From Nocardioides sp. Soil805 (GTDB lineage Bacteria > Actinomycetota > Actinomycetes > Propionibacteriales > Nocardioidaceae): a stretch of 64,000 nucleotides of DNA. Below, one piece after another: positions 57,585 through 64,000 of this stretch (position 1 is its first letter; every line of letters starts with the position of its first letter). The stretch is taken from NCBI RefSeq assembly GCF_001429625.1, contig NZ_LMSU01000006.1, positions 71,187-135,186 of the forward strand. The letters run 5' to 3'. Both the position numbers and the translations under genes were made by a program. A model generated the notes under the pieces. It was not told where the DNA came from. It saw only the letters and a program-made list of their open reading frames with translations, and ran no database searches.

Positions 57585-59717
57585 GTGGCTCAGCGAGGCC
57601 GACGCCAGACCGCACAGCGCCAGTCCCGGCAACGGGGTGGCGGCACCAAGGTCAAGCGGCTGGACAACGAGGGCATCATCCCGGTGCTCGCCCGCGCCGT
57701 GCGCGAGGTCGAGCAGGCGGCCGAGCGCGGCAAGGTGATGCCCCACGGCCGGGCCACCTTCCAGGTGGTCGCGCTGCTGGTCCGTGAGGAGCGCTCGCGG
57801 ATCAACGCCGACACCGAGATCGCCGAGGGACGCCGGGGCGAGCAGCTCAAGCGCCTCGACGGCATCGCCACGATCCTGGCCAAGACCGCCGCCCGCGACA
57901 CCTCGCTGCTGCAGCTGCTCGCCGAGGACGCCGAGATCTCCGACGGCGCCCGCGCGCTGCGCCGGCAGATGCTCAAGCAGGCCGGCATCGACGCACCCGA
58001 GGAGGTCGAGCCCCCCAAGCCGGACACCGCAGCGACCTCGTCGCCGCGTCGCGTCGTGCCCCAGTCGGTCATCGCCCGCCAGCTGGCCAACCCGTTCCTC
58101 GTGCCCGACTTCTCCGCGGCCGAGCTCAACCGGTTCCAGGCGCGCCGGCTGGCCAACTGGGAGCTGCTCGAGCCGCTCTTCAAGTCCTTCGAGTACGTCG
58201 GCGGCGGCGCGTCCGCCTGCATGCGGCTCCCGGAGCCCGACGCGGCCCGGGTCCCGGGCGTCGCCCTGATGCCCCACCAGAAGCAGCTGGTCGCCGCGGC
58301 CGCGCAGGGCCACCGCACCTTCCTGCTCGCCGACGAGCCCGGCCTCGGCAAGACCGCGCAGGCCCTGATGGCCGCGCAGGCCGCCGACGCCTACCCGCTG
58401 CTGTGCGTGGTGCCCAACGTCGTCAAGGCCAACTGGGCCCACGAGGTCAGCCTGTGGACCCCGCACCGCACCGTCACCGTGATCCACGGCGACGGCGAGG
58501 ACGTCGACGGGTTCGCCGACATCGTGGTGGTCAACTACGAGGTGCTCGACCGGCACGTCGGCTGGCTCGGCGACCACGGCTTCCGCGGGATGGTGGTCGA
58601 CGAGGCGCACTTCATCAAGAACAAGTCCTCCCAGCGCAGCCAGCACGTGCTCGAGCTCTCCCAGCGCCTGCGCGCCCGCGTCGCGCGACCGCTGCTGATG
58701 GCCCTCACCGGCACCCCGTTGATCAACGACATCGAGGACTTCCGCGCGATCTGGCAGTTCCTGGGCTGGATCGACGACCAGAAGCCGCTGGCCGAGCTGA
58801 TGAACAAGCTCGAGGACACCGGCCTGATGCCGGGCGAGCCCGGCTTCTACCCCAACGCCCGCCGCTCGGTCATCGACATGGGCATCGTGCGCCGCAAGAA
58901 GATCGACGTGGCCGCCGACATCCCGGCCCGCCGGGTGGCCGACCTCCCGGTCGAGCTCGAGGGCGCCGAGGGCCGCTCGATCCGCGAGGCCGAGCGCGAG
59001 CTCGCCCGCCGCCTCGTCTCCCGGTACGACGCCGCGCTGGAGGCGCGCACGTCCGGCGCGGTCGTCGACGGCATCGACCTCGACCTCGTACGCCGCGTCG
59101 CCAAGTGGGAGCGCGAGGACATGGAGGCCGCCAAGGATGGCGAGAACGTCTTCTCCATGATGCGCCGCATCGGCCGGGCCAAGGCCGGTCTCGCCGCCGA
59201 CTACACCGCCCAGCTGGCCCGCAGCGTCGGCAAGGTCGTCTTCTTCGCCAAGCACGTGGACGTGATGGACGAGGCCGAGGAGAGCTTCGCCCGGCGCGGG
59301 ATCAGCTACGTGTCCATCCGCGGCGACCAGAGCGCGAAGGCCCGGGCCGCGGCCATCGAGTCGTTCACCAACGACCCCGAGACCTCGATCATCGTCTGCT
59401 CGCTCACCGCGGCCGGTGTCGGGCTCAACCTGCAGGTCGCCTCCAACATGGTGCTCGCGGAGCTCTCGTGGACCGACGCCGAGCAGACGCAGGCCATCGA
59501 CCGCATCCACCGCATCGGCCAGTCCGAGCCGGTCACGGCGTGGCGCATCATCGCCGCGCAGACGATCGACTCCAAGATCGCCGAGCTCATCGACAGCAAG
59601 GCCGGGCTGGCCGCCCGCGCCCTCGACGGGGCCGACGAGGTCGCCTCGTCCGTCGACGTCCAGCTCGAGGCGCTCGTCGGCCTGCTGACCGAGGCGCTGG
59701 AGGGCCGCGACCGCTGA
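57585..59717 (+). CDS. SNF2-family DEAH-type helicase/ATPase (SMARCAL1-like)
   Basis: This 710-residue superfamily 2 protein has a basic N-terminus (RGRRQTAQRQSRQRGG), a helical region to about residue 220 and then the two RecA-like lobes. Motif I is LLADEPGLGKTAQALM, motif II VVDEAHFIKN, motif III LTGTPLIND, motif V SLTAAGVGLNLQVAS and motif VI QAIDRIHRIGQ. It is probably a DNA translocase in repair. GTG 57585 follows GAGGAGG at good spacing. Not a restriction-type protein: no methylase or nuclease is near. Confidence 0.9.
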   Translation: MAQRGRRQTAQRQSRQRGGGTKVKRLDNEGIIPVLARAVREVEQAAERGKVMPHGRATFQVVALLVREERSRINADTEIAEGRRGEQLKRLDGIATILAKTAARDTSLLQLLAEDAEISDGARALRRQMLKQAGIDAPEEVEPPKPDTAATSSPRRVVPQSVIARQLANPFLVPDFSAAELNRFQARRLANWELLEPLFKSFEYVGGGASACMRLPEPDAARVPGVALMPHQKQLVAAAAQGHRTFLLADEPGLGKTAQALMAAQAADAYPLLCVVPNVVKANWAHEVSLWTPHRTVTVIHGDGEDVDGFADIVVVNYEVLDRHVGWLGDHGFRGMVVDEAHFIKNKSSQRSQHVLELSQRLRARVARPLLMALTGTPLINDIEDFRAIWQFLGWIDDQKPLAELMNKLEDTGLMPGEPGFYPNARRSVIDMGIVRRKKIDVAADIPARRVADLPVELEGAEGRSIREAERELARRLVSRYDAALEARTSGAVVDGIDLDLVRRVAKWEREDMEAAKDGENVFSMMRRIGRAKAGLAADYTAQLARSVGKVVFFAKHVDVMDEAEESFARRGISYVSIRGDQSAKARAAAIESFTNDPETSIIVCSLTAAGVGLNLQVASNMVLAELSWTDAEQTQAIDRIHRIGQSEPVTAWRIIAAQTIDSKIAELIDSKAGLAARALDGADEVASSVDVQLEALVGLLTEALEGRDR

Positions 59718-59793
59718 CCGGTCGCCCGCGTCGGCGCTGTCCCTAGGGGTGGTGCCGGCGCATGGGTGCGCCGCAGGGGGTACGTCCCCTGAC

Positions 59794-60900
59794 GTGAGCA
59801 TCACGAGGGAGGCCCTGGGGAGGGACGCCCGGTCCGGCAGCGAACGGCTGCGGGTCGCGAGCGTGCCCTCCGGTCATGTCTACGTCCGGCACCTGTCGCC
59901 GGCCGACGGAGTGGACGCCGTCGAGCGGCTGCGCGACCCGGACCCCGACGACCCGCGACGCTCCGCCGAGCAGCGCTGGTGGCCCCCGGTGATGCTGCGC
60001 CCGGAGTGGGCGGCGACCGCGGACATCGACGTCTTCCACGTCCAGTTCGGCTTCGACACCTGCACCCCCGACGGGCTCCGCGAGCTGGTCGCGGTGCTGC
60101 GCCGCCGCGGGATCCCGCTCGTGGTCACCGTGCACGACCTGCGCAACCCCCACCACGCCGACCGGCGCGAGCACGACGCCCAGCTCGACGTCCTGGTGCC
60201 GGCCGCCGACGCGGTCATCACCCTGACCTCCGGCGCCGCCGAGCAGATCGCCCGCCGGTGGGGAGTCGAGGCGCTCGTCCTGCCCCACCCCCACGTGGTG
60301 GACCTGGACACGGCGCGCACCCTGCGGGACCGGCCCGCCGGCGGGCCATGGACCGTGGGGCTGCACGTCAAGAGCCTGCGCGCCAGCATGGACCCGCTCG
60401 CGATCCTGCCCGCCCTGGTCGAGCAGGTCCGCGCGCTGCCGGACGCCCGGCTGCTGGTCAACGGCCACCGTGACGTCCTCGACGAGGGCGGGACGCGCCG
60501 CGACGCCGAGCTGGCGGCGTACCTCCGGGGCGCGCAGCAGCGCGGCGACCTGGACCTGCACGTCCACGACTACCTGTCCGACGACGACCTGTGGGACTAC
60601 CTGGCCGGGCTCGACGTCTCGGTGCTGCCCTACCGCTTCGGCACGCACTCGGGATGGCTGGAGGCCTGCCGCGACCTGGGGACCACCGTCGTCGCGCCCG
60701 ACTGCGGCTTCTACGCCGACCAGGGGCCGGTCCTGACCTACCGCATGGACGAGCACCGGTACGACGCCGGCTCGCTGCGCGAGGCGCTGCTCACGGCCCG
60801 CACCGACCCACCGCCGCCTGCCGACCTGGACGCCCGGCGCCGCCAGCGCGAGGACGTCGCCGCGTCCCACCTCGAGCTCTACCGGCGGCTGCTTCGATGA
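59794..60900 (+). CDS. Glycosyltransferase (GT-B, GT4-like)
   Basis: This 368-residue protein has a GT-B outline: an N-terminal segment with HVQFGFDTC and VTVHDLRNPHHADRR, then a sugar-nucleotide domain with GLHVKSLRASMDPLAIL and VLPYRFGTHSGWLEACRDLGTTVVAPDCG, which resembles the EX7E donor region in shape. GTG 59794 is chosen because the upstream in-frame ATG would add 15 poorly conserved-looking residues; TACGTC stands 7 nt before it. It is the first gene of four glycosyltransferases, each overlapping the next by 4 bp. Confidence 0.78.
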   Translation: MSITREALGRDARSGSERLRVASVPSGHVYVRHLSPADGVDAVERLRDPDPDDPRRSAEQRWWPPVMLRPEWAATADIDVFHVQFGFDTCTPDGLRELVAVLRRRGIPLVVTVHDLRNPHHADRREHDAQLDVLVPAADAVITLTSGAAEQIARRWGVEALVLPHPHVVDLDTARTLRDRPAGGPWTVGLHVKSLRASMDPLAILPALVEQVRALPDARLLVNGHRDVLDEGGTRRDAELAAYLRGAQQRGDLDLHVHDYLSDDDLWDYLAGLDVSVLPYRFGTHSGWLEACRDLGTTVVAPDCGFYADQGPVLTYRMDEHRYDAGSLREALLTARTDPPPPADLDARRRQREDVAASHLELYRRLLR

Positions 60901-61976
60901 GGCCGATGCGGATCTGCATCATCGGCTCCAGCCGGTTCCCCATCCGGGAGCCCTTCGCCGGCGGGCTGGAGGCGCACACCCACGCGCTGGCGCGGCGGCT
61001 CTCGGAGCGGGGCCACGAGGTGACCCTCTTCGCGGCGCCCGGCTCGGACCCCACCCTGGGGGTCGAGGAGCTCGCGGTGGAGCAGCTCGAGCCCGGCACG
61101 GGGGAGCGCTCGGACACGTCGTACCCGCCGCACTGGTGGATGCAGGAGCACCACGCCTACCAGGGCCTGATGCTCGAGCTGATGCGCCGGGGCCACGAAC
61201 GCTTCGACGTGATCCACAACAACAGCATCCACCACCTCCCGGTGGCCATGGCCGACGTCCTGCGCATCCCCATGGTGACCTCCCTGCACACCCCGCCGAC
61301 GCCGTGGCTGCGGTCCGCGATGGCCCACGTGTCGCCCCGCGCAGTCTTCGTCGCCGTCAGCCGGTGCACGGCCGAGGCTTGGCGCGGGACGGTCGTGAGT
61401 CAGGCGATCCTCAACGGCGTCGACACCGACCGGTGGGTGGCCGGACCCGGCGGCGGGCCCGCGGTCTGGAGCGGCCGCCTCGTCCCCGAGAAGGCACCGC
61501 ACCTGGCCATCGACGCGGCCCGTCGCGCGGGGATGCCCCTGCTGCTCGCGGGGCCGCTGCTGGACGAGGAGTACGTCGCACGCGAGGTCCGTCCCCGGCT
61601 GGGCGACGACGTGCGCCACGTCGGTCACCTCGACCAGCGGGCGCTCTGCGCGCTCGTGGGGAGCGCCCGGGTGGCCGTCGTGACCCCCGACTGGGAGGAG
61701 CCCTACGGACTGGTGGCCGCCGAGGCGATGGCCTGCGGGACGCCCGTCGCGGCCCTCGACCGGGGAGCGATGCGCGAGGTCGTCCTCGGGGGCGGTGGCG
61801 TGCTGGCCGACCCGCACGATCCCGCCGCGCTCGCCCGCGCCATGGTGACCGCCGCCGGGATGGACCGGGACGTCGTGCGCCGCACGGCCGTGGAGCACTG
61901 CTCGCTGGAGCGGATGGTCGACTCCTACGAACAGGTCTACCGCCAGGCGCTCGAGAGCCCGCGGGAGGCCGCGTGA
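60897..61976 (+). CDS. Glycosyltransferase family 4 protein
   Basis: This 359-residue GT4 protein begins MRPMRICIIGSSRFPIREPFAGGLEAHT, with the GGLE acceptor-side motif, and shows FDVIHNNSIHHLP, SLHTPP, ILNGVDTDRW and the donor-binding WSGRLVPEKAPHLAID and EEPYGLVAAEAMACGTPVAA segments (EX7E motif). It retains sugar from NDP-sugar donors onto an unknown acceptor. ATGA overlap with the preceding gene indicates coupling. Confidence 0.92.
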   Translation: MRPMRICIIGSSRFPIREPFAGGLEAHTHALARRLSERGHEVTLFAAPGSDPTLGVEELAVEQLEPGTGERSDTSYPPHWWMQEHHAYQGLMLELMRRGHERFDVIHNNSIHHLPVAMADVLRIPMVTSLHTPPTPWLRSAMAHVSPRAVFVAVSRCTAEAWRGTVVSQAILNGVDTDRWVAGPGGGPAVWSGRLVPEKAPHLAIDAARRAGMPLLLAGPLLDEEYVAREVRPRLGDDVRHVGHLDQRALCALVGSARVAVVTPDWEEPYGLVAAEAMACGTPVAALDRGAMREVVLGGGGVLADPHDPAALARAMVTAAGMDRDVVRRTAVEHCSLERMVDSYEQVYRQALESPREAA

Positions 61977-62989
61977 TCGGCTACTACGTCCACCACCACG
62001 GCCACGGTCACCTGCACCGCGCGCTCGTGCTCGCCGACGCGTGCCGGATGCCCGTCGTCGGGCTGTCGTCGCTGCCGCGTCCCGCGGCGTGGACCGGAGA
62101 GTGGGTCCAGCTCGCGCGCGACGACACCGACCCCGGTCCCCGGGAGGTCTCCGCGCGGGGCCAGCTGCACTGGGCGCCCCTCGACGACGAGGGGCTGCGG
62201 TGCCGGATGGCCGCCGTCTCGGCCTGGATCGCCGAGCACCGCCCGTCGGTGCTCGTCTCGGACGTGTCGGTGGAGGTGGCGATGCTCGCCCGCCTGCACG
62301 GCGTGCCCGTGGTGTCGGTCGTGCTGCCGGGCGATCGTGGCGACGCTCCCCACCGCGCCGGCCTCGGGCTCTCCAGCGAGCTGGTGTCCTTCTGGCCCGA
62401 GTCGGCCCGCGGGATGGTCCGCGGCCTGGCCCCCGCGGACGCCGCCCGACTGCGGTGCCTCGGGGCGCTGTCCCGCTTCGGCCCCGACGAGCTCGCGGGC
62501 CGCCGCCACGAGGACGGCGTACGACGCGTGGTCGTGCTCAACGGATCGGGCGGGGGAGGCCCCACCCCCGACGCGCTGGAGCTGGCCCGGGCCTCTGCCC
62601 CGGGCTGGGAGTGGCAGGTGCTCGGGGGACCCTCGGGCACCTGGGTGGACGACCCGACGGCGGCCCTGCGCGACGCCGACGTCATCGTCACCCACGCCGG
62701 CCAGAACGCCCTCGCCGAGGTCGCCGCCGCCCGGCGGCCGGCCGTCGTCGTCCCGCAGGACCGCCCGCACGACGAGCAGCGCACCACGGCCGGGGTGCTG
62801 GCCCGTGGCGGGTGGCCCGTGGTGGTGCACGACCAGTGGCCCGAGGGGTCCTGGGGAGCGCGCCTGGAGCGCGCGGCGGCGCTCGACGGCGAGCAGTGGG
62901 CGACGTGGTGCGACGGGCGGGCGGTGCACCGCTTCGTCGGGGTCGTGCACGCCGTGGCGGCCGGCTCCGGCGCGGAGGTGGTCCCGTGA
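61973..62989 (+). CDS. Glycosyltransferase (MurG/GT28-like)
   Basis: This 338-residue GT-B protein begins with GTG and the His/Gly-rich loop YYVHHHGHGHLHRALVLA, typical of the GT1/GT28 (MurG-like) acceptor loop GHxxR. SDVSVEVAMLARLHGVPVV follows. The C-terminal donor site includes VVLNGSGGGG, DADVIVTHAGQNALAEVAAARRP and PQDRPHDEQ. The acceptor is unknown. Coupled by GTGA overlap to both neighbours. Confidence 0.85.
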   Translation: MIGYYVHHHGHGHLHRALVLADACRMPVVGLSSLPRPAAWTGEWVQLARDDTDPGPREVSARGQLHWAPLDDEGLRCRMAAVSAWIAEHRPSVLVSDVSVEVAMLARLHGVPVVSVVLPGDRGDAPHRAGLGLSSELVSFWPESARGMVRGLAPADAARLRCLGALSRFGPDELAGRRHEDGVRRVVVLNGSGGGGPTPDALELARASAPGWEWQVLGGPSGTWVDDPTAALRDADVIVTHAGQNALAEVAAARRPAVVVPQDRPHDEQRTTAGVLARGGWPVVVHDQWPEGSWGARLERAAALDGEQWATWCDGRAVHRFVGVVHAVAAGSGAEVVP

Positions 62990-63825
62990 GCGTCGCGGTC
63001 GTGACCATCGTCCACGGCCGGTCGGCCCACCTGCGCGCCCAGCACGCCAGCCTGGCCCGGGGTCAGGCACCCGAGCACTACGTCGTGGCCGCCATGGGGG
63101 ATCGATCGGTGGTGGCGTGGCACCCGGCCGCCCCGCCCACGCCCGACGTCGTCGAGCTGCCCGTGCGGGGAGGCCTGCTGCCGCTGGCCGCCGCCCGCAA
63201 CGCGGCCGCCGCCCGGGCCGTGGCGCACGGGGCGGACGTGCTCGTCTTCCTCGACGTCGACTGCCTGGCCGGTCCCGCGCTCGTGCAGGAGTACGCCGAC
63301 GCCGCCCGCGACCGCCCCGACGTGCTCTGGTCGGGGCCGGTCACCTACCTGCCTCCGGCGGGGAGGCGCGGGTACCCCCTCGACGGGCTCGACGCCCTCG
63401 ACGACCCGCACCCCTCGCGGCCCGCCCCGGCCCCCGGCGAGCGCGTGCTCGGCGGCGACCCCGACCTCTTCTGGTCGCTGTCCTTCGCGGTGCACGTCGA
63501 GGGCTGGCGACGTGCCGGCGGCTTCTGCGAGAGCTACGTCGGCTACGGCGCCGAGGACACCGACTTCGCCGCCACCGCCACCTCGGCGGGCCTCACGATG
63601 GGGTGGCTCGGGGGTGCGCGCGCCTACCACCAGCACCACGAGACGTCCTCCCCGCCGGTGCAGCACCTCGCCGACATCCTCCACAACGGCGCCCTGTTCC
63701 GCCGGCGCTGGGGCCGGTGGCCGATGGAGGGCTGGCTGGTGGAGTTCGAGCGGATGGGGCTCGTCGAGCGCGAGGACGGCGAGTGGCGGCTGACGTCGTC
63801 GGGTCGGGTCGCGGCGCGGGGCTGA
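62986..63825 (+). CDS. Glycosyltransferase family 2 / galactosyltransferase-related protein
   Basis: This 279-residue GT-A protein starts VSVAVVTIVHGRSAHLRAQHAS. It has a donor-metal motif VFLDVDCLAG (DxD), and a GWRRAGGFCESYVGYGAEDTDFA segment typical of the C-terminal galactosyltransferase domain of polypeptide and chondroitin-type synthases. The last gene of the overlapping four-gene cluster. Together the four probably decorate a lipid or build an exopolysaccharide, but no polymerase or exporter is in the window. Confidence 0.88.
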   Translation: MSVAVVTIVHGRSAHLRAQHASLARGQAPEHYVVAAMGDRSVVAWHPAAPPTPDVVELPVRGGLLPLAAARNAAAARAVAHGADVLVFLDVDCLAGPALVQEYADAARDRPDVLWSGPVTYLPPAGRRGYPLDGLDALDDPHPSRPAPAPGERVLGGDPDLFWSLSFAVHVEGWRRAGGFCESYVGYGAEDTDFAATATSAGLTMGWLGGARAYHQHHETSSPPVQHLADILHNGALFRRRWGRWPMEGWLVEFERMGLVEREDGEWRLTSSGRVAARG

Positions 63826-63866
63826 GCGTCGTCCCCAACTACCCGGCGGGGGTGGCGGCAGTCCGC

Positions 63867-64000
63867 TCAGCCCATGAGGCGACGGGCGAGGGGGAGCGGC
63901 AGGTGCTTGAGCGCGAAGCCCACCGGCTCCCACGGCCAGCCGGGCACGCGGGCGGACGCCTTCTCCTTCTCGATGGCCGCGACCATCGAGCGCACGCCGC
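63867..64000 (-). CDS. Short-chain dehydrogenase/reductase, C-terminal fragment (runs off the window)
   Basis: The last 44 codons of a minus-strand gene are visible, ending in the stop codon at 63867-63869. The peptide includes RSMVAAIEKEKASARVPGWPW and ends LPLPLARRLMG, which is the C-terminal tail of a group of actinobacterial SDR proteins. The catalytic and cofactor motifs lie beyond the window, so the assignment rests on the tail only. It is convergent with the glycosyltransferase cluster. Confidence 0.55.
   Translation of the reverse strand, partial: GVRSMVAAIEKEKASARVPGWPWEPVGFALKHLPLPLARRLMG

Noticed and set aside
57539..57787. Small forward ORF starting in the helicase leader
   Set aside because: It overlaps the helicase coding region in another frame, has no ribosome-binding site, and its product is Arg/Pro low complexity.

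Overview
The window comes from a high-GC actinobacterium. Mycothiol-linked genes (mycoredoxin, an MDMPI-type enzyme), whiB7, an F420/FMN PPOX-type oxidoreductase, a UPF0182 protein and a PPA1309-family protein together point to the Propionibacteriales, most likely a Nocardioides-like organism. That placement is inferred from gene content. No rRNA, transposase, integrase, phage gene or CRISPR array was seen.

Region 1 (about 1-17.4 kb) is housekeeping. It holds deoD and a block whose content matches the mycobacterial nudC-mrx1-uvrD2-whiB7-Rv3196/3195/3194/3193 neighbourhood: nudC, a mycothiol-type enzyme, mrx1, uvrD2, whiB7, a half-length cyclodehydratase-like protein, a DUF2342 protein, a PDZ-Lon-like protease, PPA1309 and UPF0182. 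Salvage, Nudix, PHP, YgjP and moaE genes are inserted in it. The whiB7 leader has a complete attenuator layout: a WhiB7-type promoter, an upstream ORF, and mutually exclusive antiterminator and terminator helices. The block ends at an initiator tRNA and a strong terminator.

Region 2 (17.4-30.6 kb) looks accessory. It holds a cytosolic-type sulfatase with its radical-SAM maturase, a DUF4239 membrane protein, a SulP transporter, a LURP-one protein, and a five-gene peptide/nickel-type ABC importer transcribed leftward.

Region 3 (30.6-38.2 kb) is the most unusual part. A two-component system is followed by an mreB-like gene. Convergent to these lies a two-gene operon: a one-TM protein of unknown function and a 974-residue natural fusion of a SEDS glycosyltransferase (RodA/FtsW type) with a class B penicillin-binding protein, in which all catalytic motifs are intact. 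Related 14-bp palindromes of the form GGGNCCAA(G/T)GNC(C/T)C lie upstream of the mreB-like gene, this operon, ackA-pta and, in a weaker form, a P-type ATPase. They resemble DosR/DevR dormancy boxes and suggest one stress regulon joining cell-wall synthesis, fermentation and ion transport.

Region 4 (38.2-57.3 kb) is mixed metabolism: a kinase/phospho-lyase fusion, release factor 3, flavin and F420-type oxidoreductases, a hydrolase with a DUF4389 protein, a P-type ATPase, ackA-pta, and a secreted phosphoesterase preceded by four 11-bp-phased repeats like a Pho-type operator. Region 5 (57.3-64 kb) holds an SNF2 helicase with a long, possibly structured leader, four translationally coupled glycosyltransferases, and the end of an SDR gene.

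At least eleven genes have a TANNNT hexamer exactly 6-7 nt before the start codon, so leaderless transcription appears common here and helped to fix starts.
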